This document shows, one piece after another, positions 40,878 through 49,992 of a stretch of DNA of 64,000 bases. Under the pieces are notes generated by a model, which searched no databases, was not told the DNA's origin, and was given only the letters and a program-made list of their open reading frames with translations. The stretch's first letter is position 1; each line of letters opens with the position of its first letter. The stretch lies in the NCBI RefSeq assembly GCF_004134865.1, contig NZ_SDPO01000002.1, positions 868,001-932,000 of the forward strand, in the 5' to 3' direction. Origin of the DNA: Agromyces fucosus (GTDB lineage: Bacteria; Actinomycetota; Actinomycetes; Actinomycetales; Microbacteriaceae). Position numbers and translations under genes: made by a program.

Positions 40878-43459
40878 CCGAGACGACTGGGCGTGTCGGA
40901 GACGCCGAGAACACCGAGGACCTCGAGCCGAGCGGGCGTCTGCGCTCGACCGCGGAGGCACTCGGCGGATTCATCCGTCGCGTGCCCTTCAGCATCGCCG
41001 TCGCGGTGCTGCTCGTCGTGACGGCGCTCGTGACGGGCACGTTCTTCGGCGCCGCATCCGACGAGACCGCCACCACGTGGGCGGCCGGGGTGATCACGAC
41101 CGTCGACGGTCGGCAGTGGTGGACCGTCGCGACGGCGCTCGTCATCCCGTTCGACCCGTTCCAGCTCGTGTTCGGCGTGCTCGCGGCACTCGTGCTGCTC
41201 GGCGTCGCCGAGCGACGCATGGGCACGTGGCGCACGATCGTCGCGTTCCTCGTGACGGGTGCGATCGGCGTCGCGGTGGGCACGCTCCTGCAGTGGGTCG
41301 GCTCACTCGCCGGCGAGTGGTGGGCGACCGGCACCGCCGCGGACCTGACGCTCGACCCGCTCACCGGCATCGTGGGCGCACTCATGACGGCCACGGCGTT
41401 CATGGGCCGGCTGTGGCGCCGACGCATCCGAGTCGTGACGATCGCCTTCATCCTCGTGTTCGTGCTCTACGACGGCGACTCGTCGAATGCCTACCGACTG
41501 GTCGCGGCGATCGCGGGCTACCTGCTCGGCGCCGTGCTGACTCGCGACGCCTCGACCCTCTCGGCCAAGCGCAGCTCCCACCGTGAGACCCGCACGCTCG
41601 TGGCCGCCGTCGTCGCGGTCACCGCCGTCGGTCCGATCGTCGCCCTCGTGAACCGCTCCGAGCTCACCCCCTTCGCCTTCGGCTCGTACCTCTTCGCCGA
41701 CGAGCCGCTCGAGCTCGCAGCCGTGATGGCCACGTGCGGCGGGGAGGCGGCCACGGCTGCCGCCGCGGCATCCGAGTCGTGCACCGCCCAGCTCGCACTG
41801 CTCAGCGCGCAGGGATTCGGCATGTTCCTGCTGTCGTTCGTGCCGGTGCTGCTCCTGCTCGTCGCCGCGTGGGGGCTGCGCCACGGTCGCCGTTTCGCGC
41901 GCTGGCTCGCGATCGCGGTGAACGCCGCGATCCTGCTCTTCGCCCGCACGGCCTACGACGTCACGGTGACGACGGCCGACGTCGACGACGGCACCTGGAC
42001 CGTGTTCGACCTCGGCGAGCTCGTCGTGTGGGCCGTCGCGGTGCTCGCACTGCCGATCGGCATCATCGTCATGCTGGTCGTGACCAGACGGCATTTCCAG
42101 ATCCGCGCACCGCGGGAGGCGTTCGCCCGGTTCGCCGTGGTCGTCGTCGGCACCTTCGTCGTGCTCGCCGGCGCCTACCTCGTGGCCGGGCTCGCGACCG
42201 TCGGCGAGTACTGGCCGGCCGCGACCGGGTGGGACGTGCTGCTCGACACGTTCAAGCGGTTCGTGCCGCCGCACTTCCTCGCCGTCGTCGACCCGATCGT
42301 GCTGCCCGGGCATGACGTCACGAGCTTCCTCGCCCAGGCGGTCGGTCCCGTGTTCTGGGCGGTGTTCATCGCCGCGTCGATCCGGCTGATGTCGCGCACC
42401 GGCTCGGCGGCGAAGACCGCCGACGACGCCCGGCTCCGCGAACTGCTGCACCGCAACGGCGGCGGCACGCTCGGGTTCATGGCGACCTGGCCGGGCAACG
42501 TCGCGTGGTTCAGCGACGACGGCGACTCGGCCGTGGCGTACCGGGTGATCAACGGCGTCGCCATCACGATGTCCGACCCGATCTGCGCGGCGGGGAACCG
42601 CGGCCGCGTCATCCGCGAGTTCGCCGCCTTCTGCGACGCGAACAGCTGGGTGCCGGTCTTCTACAGCGTGCATCCCCAGTACCTGCCGGTGTTCGACGAA
42701 CTCGGCTGGCAGCATATGTCGGTCGGCGAGGAGACGCTCGTGCGCACGACGGGGCTCGAGCTCGCCGGCAAGCCGTGGCAGAAGGTGCGGCAGGCGCTGA
42801 ACCGCGGCATCAAGGAGGGCATGACCACGGTCTGGACGAGTTGGGACGAACTGCCCCTCGCCACGCTCGCGGAGATCGAGGCGATCTCCGAGGAGTGGGT
42901 CGCCGAGAAGGAGCTGCCCGAGATGGGCTTCACGCTCGGCGGCATCGAGGAGCTGAAGGACCCCGAGGTCCGGCTCATGCTCGCGGTCGGGCCCGACGGG
43001 CGGTTGCAGGCGGTGACGAGCTGGCTGCCCGTGCATCGCGACGGTTCCGTGATCGGCTGGACCATCGACTTCATGCGCCGCGCCGACGGCAGCATGAACG
43101 GCATCATGGAATTCCTCATCGCGTCGGCGGCGCTGCACATGAAGGACACGGGTGCCGAGGTGCTGAGCCTCTCGGGTGCACCGCTCGCGACGAAGCCGCT
43201 CGAACCGGGCGAGACGCCGCCCGAGCCGACGGTGATGACGCGGCTCCTCGACTTCCTCGCCTCGACGCTCGAACCGGCGTACGGGTTCTCGTCGTTGTTC
43301 AGGTTCAAGGCGAAGTTCAACCCCGACTACGAGACCATCTCGATGGCCTACCCCGACCCGCTCGCCCTGCCGACGATCGGCCTCGCGATCGGCAAGGCGT
43401 ATCTGCCGGAGGTCTCGCCGGCGGAGGCCGTCGCCCTCGTGAAGACGCTCACGAAGTAG
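40874..43459 (+). CDS. Aminoacyl-phosphatidylglycerol synthase (MprF-like, DUF2156)
   Basis: Encodes 861 residues. About a dozen membrane helices (about 40-505) form the N-terminal part; the first six have a rhomboid-like look (TTVDGRQWWTVATALVIPFDP). The C-terminal DUF2156 catalytic domain (about 530-850) contains NGGGTLGFMATWPGNVAWFS, GKPWQKVRQALNRGIKEGM and the RRADGSMNGIMEFLIASAAL motif typical of MprF synthases. Such enzymes transfer Lys or Ala from tRNA to phosphatidylglycerol, lowering membrane negative charge. There is no fused LysRS domain, unlike mycobacterial LysX. Amino acid unknown. Coupled to the hydrolase upstream. Confidence 0.82.
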   Translation: MTETTGRVGDAENTEDLEPSGRLRSTAEALGGFIRRVPFSIAVAVLLVVTALVTGTFFGAASDETATTWAAGVITTVDGRQWWTVATALVIPFDPFQLVFGVLAALVLLGVAERRMGTWRTIVAFLVTGAIGVAVGTLLQWVGSLAGEWWATGTAADLTLDPLTGIVGALMTATAFMGRLWRRRIRVVTIAFILVFVLYDGDSSNAYRLVAAIAGYLLGAVLTRDASTLSAKRSSHRETRTLVAAVVAVTAVGPIVALVNRSELTPFAFGSYLFADEPLELAAVMATCGGEAATAAAAASESCTAQLALLSAQGFGMFLLSFVPVLLLLVAAWGLRHGRRFARWLAIAVNAAILLFARTAYDVTVTTADVDDGTWTVFDLGELVVWAVAVLALPIGIIVMLVVTRRHFQIRAPREAFARFAVVVVGTFVVLAGAYLVAGLATVGEYWPAATGWDVLLDTFKRFVPPHFLAVVDPIVLPGHDVTSFLAQAVGPVFWAVFIAASIRLMSRTGSAAKTADDARLRELLHRNGGGTLGFMATWPGNVAWFSDDGDSAVAYRVINGVAITMSDPICAAGNRGRVIREFAAFCDANSWVPVFYSVHPQYLPVFDELGWQHMSVGEETLVRTTGLELAGKPWQKVRQALNRGIKEGMTTVWTSWDELPLATLAEIEAISEEWVAEKELPEMGFTLGGIEELKDPEVRLMLAVGPDGRLQAVTSWLPVHRDGSVIGWTIDFMRRADGSMNGIMEFLIASAALHMKDTGAEVLSLSGAPLATKPLEPGETPPEPTVMTRLLDFLASTLEPAYGFSSLFRFKAKFNPDYETISMAYPDPLALPTIGLAIGKAYLPEVSPAEAVALVKTLTK

Positions 43460-43535
43460 CGTTCGCCGACCACATCGAGCGGATGCCACCGCCAGCCACC
43501 GCGCGCGGCGAATCGCCTTTTGTGCAACGAAACTT

Positions 43536-43625
43536 TTGCCGAACAACTGACGAAAGAATACCGTATAGCATCCGACTTTCGCTTGACCCGTCCGCAAGAT
43601 GTGGCGTACCGTTCGAAAAAGAACG
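43536..43625 (+). promoter_or_regulatory. Tandem promoters with CGTTC-N6-GAACG operator
   Basis: Two promoters share the -10 TACCGT: TTGCCG (43536-43541), 17 bp, TACCGT (43559-43564); and TTGACC (43583-43588), 18 bp, TACCGT (43607-43612). A perfect inverted repeat CGTTC-GAAAAA-GAACG (43610-43625) overlaps the second -10. The whole 310-bp gap before the isomerase gene holds no convincing ORF. Confidence 0.6.
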
Positions 43626-43769
43626 CCGGTCGGTATTTACGACTGGCCGACTGGGGACGCGGAGACCGGTGCGAACCAGGGCATCGCGCATCCTTGCGAG
43701 GCGCGGTTTCGGCGCGAGGTGGCGACGGTGCCGAGTCTCGATCCATCCCTCTTCATGCAAAGGAGCATC

Positions 43770-44930
43770 ATGGACGATCTCATCGACCGCGACGATAACC
43801 CCGAGCTGGGCCGGCGCCTTGGTCTTTCCCGCCGACAACTGCTCGCAGCGACGACCGGCATGGCTGCGGCCGCGGCACTCGGCGCGGCGGCCTTCGGCGG
43901 AGGGCCGGCCCACGCCGTCACTCGCGGAGCCGCCGCCTCCGGGGGCGTGAAGGCAGCCGGCAACGGCGTGCTCCTGCCCCCGGGCAAGCGCGGCATCATC
44001 CTCTACACGGTTCGCGACGCCATCTCGCGCGACCCGAACACGACCGATCTGGCATCGGGCTTCAAGGAGGTGTTCCAGGAGCTCTCGCGCATCGGCTACA
44101 AGCAGATCGAGTTCGCCGGTTACGGACAGCACGCGAACGCCGACGGCGGCAATGTCAACAACGTCGCCGGCGCCCAGCTGCTGCGCACCTGGCTCGACGA
44201 CAACGGGCTCGAGGCCGAGGGCAACCACGGCAACATCCCGTCGACCATCAGCGACGCGACGATCGCCGCGTTCGACGCACAGTGCGAGGTCGCGAACATC
44301 CTCGGATTCGGCCACATCGGAACCGGCAACGACCCGACGGGCAGCGCGTTCGTCGCCGACTGGGATCTCGCCGCAGAGCGGTGGAACTTCTTCGGCGAGC
44401 GCGCCGCGTCGCACGGGCTGAAGCTGTACACGCACAACCATGACATCGCGTACAGCTTCCTGCTCGACAGCGGTCCGCTCGACGCGCTCGGCCGGCCGAC
44501 GCGCTCCAGCGGCATCCGCCGCCTGGAGTACTTCCTGCAGAACACCGACCCGAGCTACGTCTACCTCGAGATGGACATCTACTGGGCCCACGTCGCGCAG
44601 TACAAGCACCGCAGCTTCACTGCGCCCGACGGCACCGTGGTCGAGAGCCTCTTCGACCCGGCCGGGGTCGTCTCGGCGCAGACCACCCGGTTCCCGCTGT
44701 TCCACACCAAGGACGGGCGCATCAACACGGCGACCCCGAACGGGTACGACATGGTGCCGTTCGGCCAGGGAGACATCGACTACACGACGTTCTTCCAGCG
44801 CATCGGCGCCAAGGGGTACCACAACTCGATGTGGGAGCAGGACACGGCACCGGGCGGCGGCGCGAACCCCGGCCAGTCGCTGGCGTTCGCACAGGTCGCG
44901 TACGACGGCATGGCCGCGCTCCGCGGCTGA
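43770..44930 (+). CDS. Tat-exported sugar phosphate isomerase/epimerase-like TIM barrel
   Basis: Encodes 386 residues. A twin-arginine leader is clear (LSRRQLLAATTGMAAAAALG, ending around AHA at residue 51). The mature part is an AP-endonuclease-family-2 TIM barrel: RGIILYTVRDAI, IGYKQIEFAGYGQ, ANILGFGHIGTGND, LKLYTHNHDIAY, PSYVYLEMDIYWAHVA with the metal Glu/Asp. It should bind a divalent metal in the periplasm-like space. AGGAG lies 6 nt before ATG 43770. With the dehydrogenase behind it, it probably acts on extracellular oxidised sugars; this is inference. A hairpin separates the two genes. Confidence 0.82.
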   Translation: MDDLIDRDDNPELGRRLGLSRRQLLAATTGMAAAAALGAAAFGGGPAHAVTRGAAASGGVKAAGNGVLLPPGKRGIILYTVRDAISRDPNTTDLASGFKEVFQELSRIGYKQIEFAGYGQHANADGGNVNNVAGAQLLRTWLDDNGLEAEGNHGNIPSTISDATIAAFDAQCEVANILGFGHIGTGNDPTGSAFVADWDLAAERWNFFGERAASHGLKLYTHNHDIAYSFLLDSGPLDALGRPTRSSGIRRLEYFLQNTDPSYVYLEMDIYWAHVAQYKHRSFTAPDGTVVESLFDPAGVVSAQTTRFPLFHTKDGRINTATPNGYDMVPFGQGDIDYTTFFQRIGAKGYHNSMWEQDTAPGGGANPGQSLAFAQVAYDGMAALRG

Positions 44931-44941
44931 CGCAGCACACT

Positions 44942-44973
44942 GCCCCGGGCCAGGCCGTAACCCGGCCCGGGGC
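44942..44973 (+). terminator. Strong hairpin between isomerase and dehydrogenase genes
   Basis: Perfect 10-bp stem GCCCCGGGCC / GGCCCGGGGC with a 12-nt loop, just after the stop at 44930 and 40 nt before the next start. It may be a partial terminator that lowers expression of the downstream gene. Confidence 0.65.
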
Positions 44974-45013
44974 ATTCCTCGTTTCAGCACACCCCTCTTC
45001 CAAGGAGACATCC

Positions 45014-47788
45014 ATGTCCACATCCAGAATCCGGTTGGGCGCCCTCGTGCTCAGCGGACTGCTGGCGGCCACGTCGCTCACCGTGAGCGCCGGGGCCGCC
45101 GCCTTCGCACATGACGGCGAGGACCACGGCGACGAGGTCAGCGCCACCACTTGGGCCAACTACGAACGCGTGACCCTCACGAGAGACGTCGGCGAGCCGA
45201 TCGACCTCGCGGTGATGCCCGACTCGCGCGTGCTGCACACGACGCGCAACGGGCAGGTGCGCCTCACCGATCCCTCGCAGGGCACCACGACGGTCGTCAA
45301 CACGATCGACGTCTATGCGAACTCCGAGGACGGCCTGCAGACGATCGCCCTCGACCCGGCCTTCGAGGAGAACGGCTGGGTCTACCTCTACTACGCGCCC
45401 CGCACGATGGTGTCGCCCTACCCGGCGACGACGCCGACGGGATCGGCACCGAACACCCTGCCGGCGGGCGCCGACGAGTCGTATTGGAACCAGTGGAAGG
45501 GCTACAACCAGCTCAGCCGCTTCCACTGGAACGCTGAGACGAACTCGCTCGACCTCGCGAGCGAACAGGTGATCATCACGGTCGAGGTGCAGCGCGGCCA
45601 GTGCTGCCACGTCGCGGGTGACGTCGCGTTCGACAACGACGGCAACGTGCTGCTCGCCACCGGCGACAACACGCCGGCGAGCACGCCCGGCGCCAACGGC
45701 TATGCCCCGAACAACGACCGCATCGGGTACAACCCCGGTCTCGACTCGCGTCGCGGCGCCGGCAACTCGAACGACCTGCGCGGCAAGATCCTGCGGATCG
45801 ACGTGCAGGACGACGGCAGCTACACGATCCCCGCCGGCAACCTGTTCGCCCCGGGCACCCCGCAGACCCGCCCCGAGATCTACGTCATGGGCGTGCGCAA
45901 CCCGTTCCGCATCGACTACGACCCCGTGACGAGCGCGCTGACGTGGGGCGACTACGGCCCCGACGCGGGCACTGCGAGCGACCTGCGCGGCCCGATGGGG
46001 TACGTGGAGTGGCAGAGCACGACGAAGCCGATCAACGGCGGCTGGCCCTATTGCCACGGACCGAACGCGAACTACAACGACTGGGACTACGAGACGCTCA
46101 CCCAGGGCGACTGGTTCGACTGCGACGCCGGGCCGACGAACACCTCGCGCCACAACACCGGCCTGACGCAGCTGCCCGCCGCGACGGCGCCGCAGATCTG
46201 GTACGGCGACCAGGCGACCCATCAGCCGTGGCCCGAGCTCGGCGCCGGCGGACAGGCCCCGATGGGCGGCCCGACCTACCGCTACGACGAGGAGAACGCG
46301 TCGACGACGAAGTTCCCCGAGTACTGGAGCGGCAAGACGTTCATGGCCGAGTTCTCACGCGACCGCATCTTCGCCTTCAGCCAGGAGGACCCCGACGGCG
46401 AGGTCACGAAGATCGAGGACTTCCTGCCGAACGCCGCACTCAACGCGGCGGGCATGCCCCCGTGGGACAACGTGATCGACTTCGAGTTCGGCCCCGACGG
46501 ATCGCTCTACGTGCTCGACTACGGCGACGGCTTCTTCCGCCCGAACCCCGACGCCGGCCTCTACCGGGTCGACTACGTCGAGGGCACGAAGGGCCCGCGC
46601 GTCGACCTCGACGCCTCGGTGACGTCGGGCCAGGGCCCGCTCGAGGTCGACTTCTCGGCCGCCGGCAGCACCCACCCCGACGGCCTCGCGCTCAGCTTCG
46701 CGTGGGACCTCGAGGGCACCGGCACCTTCACCGACGGCCCCGCCGAGGTGAGCCACACGTACACGGCCGACGGCCAGTACACGGCCCGCGTGCGGGTCAC
46801 CGACTCGAGCGGACGCGTCAGCCTCTCGTCGGTCGTGATCACGGTCGGCAACACCGCGCCGACCATCGAGATCGTGACTCCCGAGAACGGGTCCTTCGCC
46901 GACTGGGGCGACACCGTCGCCTTCGAGGTGAAGGTCACCGACCCTGAAGACACGACGATCGACTGCTCGCGGGTGAACTGGAGCTACGCACTGGGTCACG
47001 ACAACACGCACGCCCACCCGCTGTTCACCGGCACCGGCTGCACGGCCGAGATCGAGATGCAGGAGGAGGCCGGCCACGGCGAGACCGAGAACATCTACGC
47101 CCAGATCGGCGCCTCGTACACCGACGGCGGCAGCGCCACGGCTCCGGCGCTCTCTGCCGACGACGTGACGCTGCTGAACCCGCGCGAGCTGCAGGCCGAG
47201 CACGCCGACGCGAAGGGCGGCGAGACGACGATCGTCGACGACGAGACAGCTCGCGCCTTCCGCAAGGTCGCCTCGTTCGACGCCGGCGACTGGCTGGCGT
47301 ACGACCCGGTGAACCTCGTGGGCATCACGGGCGTCGAGGCACGCGCGACCGGCACCGGCTCGCTCTCACTGCGGTGGGGCAGCGCCGAGGCCGAGCCGTT
47401 CCTGACGATCGACGTGGCCAGTGCCGGCGCCGAGTGGCTGGAGGCATCCGCGCCGCTGGTCACCGTGCCCGAGGGAACCGATCGGCTGTACGTGACGAGC
47501 ACGGGCGGAGTCGACCTCGACCAGCTCGAGTTCACCACGTCGACGAGCGATATCCGTGCGCTGCTCGGCAGTCTCGACGACGACGGCCGCATCACCCACG
47601 GCGCGGCGGCATCGTTCGGTGACACGCTGGCCGAGGCCGACGCGGCCCTCGCCGCCGGCGACACCGCCACGGCGATCAGCAAGCTCGAGTTCATCGTCGC
47701 GAAGGTGCCGAGCCGCATCCGCACCGATGCCGAGGCTGCGGCGCTCGTCATCCGCGCGGCGGAGGCGGTGATCGCCGACCTCCGATAG
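45014..47788 (+). CDS. Secreted PQQ-dependent sugar dehydrogenase-like protein with PKD and C-terminal modules
   Basis: Encodes 924 residues. A Sec signal peptide (about 1-32, ending AAAFA) leads into a GSDH beta-propeller (about 45-525): PIDLAVMPDSRVLHTTRNGQV, CCHVAGDVAFDNDGNVLLATGDN, DLRGKILRIDV, GVRNPFRIDYDP, NVIDFEFGPDGSLYVLDYGDG. A PKD domain follows (about 530-622: SFAWDLEGTGTFTDG), then an Ig-like region, a CBM6-like module (about 735-840) and a helical C-terminal domain resembling FIMAH. CCH in the propeller is unusual. PQQ use is a family expectation. AAGGAGA precedes the ATG. Likely anchored by binding to polysaccharide. Confidence 0.84.
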   Translation: MSTSRIRLGALVLSGLLAATSLTVSAGAAAFAHDGEDHGDEVSATTWANYERVTLTRDVGEPIDLAVMPDSRVLHTTRNGQVRLTDPSQGTTTVVNTIDVYANSEDGLQTIALDPAFEENGWVYLYYAPRTMVSPYPATTPTGSAPNTLPAGADESYWNQWKGYNQLSRFHWNAETNSLDLASEQVIITVEVQRGQCCHVAGDVAFDNDGNVLLATGDNTPASTPGANGYAPNNDRIGYNPGLDSRRGAGNSNDLRGKILRIDVQDDGSYTIPAGNLFAPGTPQTRPEIYVMGVRNPFRIDYDPVTSALTWGDYGPDAGTASDLRGPMGYVEWQSTTKPINGGWPYCHGPNANYNDWDYETLTQGDWFDCDAGPTNTSRHNTGLTQLPAATAPQIWYGDQATHQPWPELGAGGQAPMGGPTYRYDEENASTTKFPEYWSGKTFMAEFSRDRIFAFSQEDPDGEVTKIEDFLPNAALNAAGMPPWDNVIDFEFGPDGSLYVLDYGDGFFRPNPDAGLYRVDYVEGTKGPRVDLDASVTSGQGPLEVDFSAAGSTHPDGLALSFAWDLEGTGTFTDGPAEVSHTYTADGQYTARVRVTDSSGRVSLSSVVITVGNTAPTIEIVTPENGSFADWGDTVAFEVKVTDPEDTTIDCSRVNWSYALGHDNTHAHPLFTGTGCTAEIEMQEEAGHGETENIYAQIGASYTDGGSATAPALSADDVTLLNPRELQAEHADAKGGETTIVDDETARAFRKVASFDAGDWLAYDPVNLVGITGVEARATGTGSLSLRWGSAEAEPFLTIDVASAGAEWLEASAPLVTVPEGTDRLYVTSTGGVDLDQLEFTTSTSDIRALLGSLDDDGRITHGAAASFGDTLAEADAALAAGDTATAISKLEFIVAKVPSRIRTDAEAAALVIRAAEAVIADLR

Positions 47789-47809
47789 CGCAGTTGCGCT
47801 GACACCCGG

Positions 47810-47841
47810 GAGCCCCGGTCCGCCTCGGCGGGCTGGGGCTC
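47810..47841 (+). terminator. Hairpin after the dehydrogenase gene
   Basis: GAGCCCC (47810-47816) pairs with GGGGCTC (47835-47841), with further pairing inside. It lies 22 nt after the stop at 47788. The remainder of the gap to 48052 shows no gene. Confidence 0.65.
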
Positions 47842-48052
47842 TCGCACGCCCGGCTGCAGGCGGCGCATTCCGGGCCGCACCCGTAACGCGCGACCCGGAA
47901 CGCTGTGCCACCCCTCTTCCAGAAAGGCAGGCCACTCAGGCTACACCGCGGCAAGCGACCCGGCCCGGCCTCGGACGCACCCCGAACAGGGGCCGACATC
48001 CCACGGCCGACTCGAGCGCCTGCGCGTTTCCACACCGAGCGGATGCCGCGGC

Positions 48053-49393
48053 TCACGCCTCGGTCAGCGAGCCCGGCCCGATCTCGGCGACCGAGCGATG
48101 GCCTGCGAGCCCGAGGGTGAGATCGAACTCGGCGATGTGGTTGCGCACGACCTCGCGCACCCCCGTGGCCCCGGCGACCGCGAGGCCGAAGACGTAGGGG
48201 CGGCCGATCCCCACGGCCGTGGCGCCGAGGGCGAGGGCGATGAACGCGTCGGCGCCGCCCCGCACGCCGCTGTCGAGGATGACGGGCACGCGCCCGCCCA
48301 CCCGCTCGACGACGCCGGGCAGGGCGTCGAGGCTCGCGACGGAGTCGTCGACCTGGCGCCCGCCGTGGTTCGAGACGACGAGGCCGTCGACACCGTGGTC
48401 GAGCGCCTGCGCCGCGTCATCCGGATGCAGCACGCCCTTCAGCAGCACCGGCAGCTTCGTCCACTCGCGCAGCTTCGCGAGGTCGGCCCAGGTGAGCGCC
48501 GGGTTCGAGAACACGTCGAGGAAGGTCTCGATCGCGGCCCGCGGGAGCGGCGAGCGCAGGGCCGCGCGCACGCCGCCGTCGACGAGCGGAGTTCTCGCGC
48601 CGGCGCGGGCGATCGAGAACGCCGAGGCGAGCAGCTTCGGGGTGACCTTCGGGCGTGCTCCCCCGCCGGCACCGGCGGCGGCCCGCTGCCGCACGAGCTC
48701 GGCGAAGACCGGGTCGCTCGTGTACTGCGCGATGCCCTGCCCCCGCGTGAACGGCAGGTAGGCGGCGTCGAGATCGCGCGTGCGCCAGCCGAGCAGGTGC
48801 GTGTCGAGCGTGACGACGATCGCCTCGCAACCGGATGCCTCGGCGCGACGCACGAAGGAGGCGTTGAGCTCGTCGGAGGCGCTCCAGTAGAGCTGGAACC
48901 ACCGGGAACGCGAGCCCATCGCGGCCGCGACCTCCTCCATCGGGCGCGAGGCCTGGTTCGACAGCAGGTAGGGCACGTCGAGCGCTGCGGCCGCCCGGCC
49001 CACCGCGACATCCGCTTCGGGGTGGGCCATCTCGGCGACGCCGATGGGCGACAACACGAAGGGCGTCGCACGCTTCCGGCCGAGCAGCTCGATCGAGAGG
49101 TCGCGCTCCGAGACGTCGCGGAGCACGCGCGGCCAGATCCGCCGGCGCGCGAACGCCGCGCGATTCGCCGCCATCGTCGCCTCGGCACCCGCGCCACCGG
49201 CGAGGTACGCGAACGCCTCGGCCGAGACCGCCTTGCGTGCAGCACGCTCGAGGGCGTCGTGGTCGACGGGCACCGCGGGGCGGATGCCCGAGAGCCCGGC
49301 CCGGTACACCTCGGACTGCACGTCGCGCGCGAATCCTCGCGGGACGGCCCCGGATGCGCTCTCGCCGGCGCCGGGTGCTCTCGTGCTGGCCAT
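48053..49393 (-). CDS. FMN-dependent alpha-hydroxy-acid oxidising protein (lactate 2-monooxygenase-like)
   Basis: Encodes 446 residues. The FMN TIM barrel shows ATPFVLSPIGVAEMAHPEAD, WFQLYWSASDELNASFVRRA, PVLLKGVLHPDDAAQALDHG and the active-site His-Gly-Gly-Arg GLVVSNHGGRQVDDSVAS. RIWPRVLRDVSERDLS opens the barrel. The long loop insertion (about 230-290) and overall length are closer to lactate 2-monooxygenase than to bacterial LldD. It oxidises an L-2-hydroxy acid such as lactate. The ATG has AAGGAGCGAGCC upstream and a TACGCT -10 (49427-49432, minus). Divergent from a NUDIX gene. Substrate not proven. Confidence 0.85.
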   Translation of the reverse strand: MASTRAPGAGESASGAVPRGFARDVQSEVYRAGLSGIRPAVPVDHDALERAARKAVSAEAFAYLAGGAGAEATMAANRAAFARRRIWPRVLRDVSERDLSIELLGRKRATPFVLSPIGVAEMAHPEADVAVGRAAAALDVPYLLSNQASRPMEEVAAAMGSRSRWFQLYWSASDELNASFVRRAEASGCEAIVVTLDTHLLGWRTRDLDAAYLPFTRGQGIAQYTSDPVFAELVRQRAAAGAGGGARPKVTPKLLASAFSIARAGARTPLVDGGVRAALRSPLPRAAIETFLDVFSNPALTWADLAKLREWTKLPVLLKGVLHPDDAAQALDHGVDGLVVSNHGGRQVDDSVASLDALPGVVERVGGRVPVILDSGVRGGADAFIALALGATAVGIGRPYVFGLAVAGATGVREVVRNHIAEFDLTLGLAGHRSVAEIGPGSLTEA

Positions 49394-49506
49394 CGGCTCG
49401 CTCCTTCGCGGTGTCGGGTGCGAGCCAGCGTAGCCGTGACGGCACGGCCGGCGACAGGGCCGACCGCGCCCTCGTCATCGCCGCCGCCCCGTCACCCGAC
49501 ACGACG

Positions 49507-49512
49507 TAGGGT
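49507..49512 (+). promoter_or_regulatory. -10 element TAGGGT, leaderless start
   Basis: TAGGGT ends 7 nt before the NUDIX start at 49520. The divergent oxidase promoter TACGCT (49427-49432, minus) lies 75 bp away. Confidence 0.45.
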
Positions 49513-49519
49513 GGAACGG

Positions 49520-49927
49520 ATGCCTCAGCTCCCCGATCTCCGCGTCGCCGCCATCGCCCTCGTGCGCGACCGGCGCGTGCTCATGGTCACTGCGCGGGAC
49601 CGCGAGGTGTACTACATGCCGGGCGGCAAGATCGACGCGGGCGAGACGGCGGCCGAGGCCGCAGCGCGCGAAGCCCTCGAAGAGGTGGCCCTCGTGCTCG
49701 ACCCGGCCGAACTCGTGGAGCTCTTCGAGGTCGTGGCGGCGGCGCACGGCGAACCCGACGGCCGCCTCGTGCGCATGCGGGTCTTCCGCGCCGAGACGGA
49801 TGCCGCGCCCTTCGCGTCGGCCGAGGTGGGCAGCCTGCACTGGGTGACGACCGCCGACGTCGATCGATGCCCGCCCGCCGGGGCCGAGGTGCTCGAGCGC
49901 CTCTCCGCCGCCGGTCTCATCGACTGA
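49520..49927 (+). CDS. NUDIX hydrolase
   Basis: Encodes 135 residues. The Nudix box runs from GGKIDAGETAAEAAAREALEE, with the usual Gly-x5-Glu-x7-Arg-Glu-x-x-Glu-Glu spacing; the Gly before the final hydrophobic residue is replaced by Val-Ala, a mild deviation. The core strand VAAIALVRDRRVLMVTARD precedes it. It hydrolyses a nucleoside diphosphate linked to some moiety, substrate unknown. The ATG is 7 nt after TAGGGT. It stands alone between the oxidase and a hydrolase with its own promoter. Confidence 0.85.
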   Translation: MPQLPDLRVAAIALVRDRRVLMVTARDREVYYMPGGKIDAGETAAEAAAREALEEVALVLDPAELVELFEVVAAAHGEPDGRLVRMRVFRAETDAAPFASAEVGSLHWVTTADVDRCPPAGAEVLERLSAAGLID

Positions 49928-49980
49928 CCCGCCGCGGCAGACGGGCGCGCGTGGCTGCTGATGGAGCCGGCTCCCCCTCG

Positions 49981-49986
49981 TAGACT
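49981..49986 (+). promoter_or_regulatory. -10 element TAGACT, leaderless start
   Basis: TAGACT ends 6 nt before the ATG at 49993 of the two-domain hydrolase gene. Confidence 0.5.
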
Positions 49987-49992
49987 TCGCTC

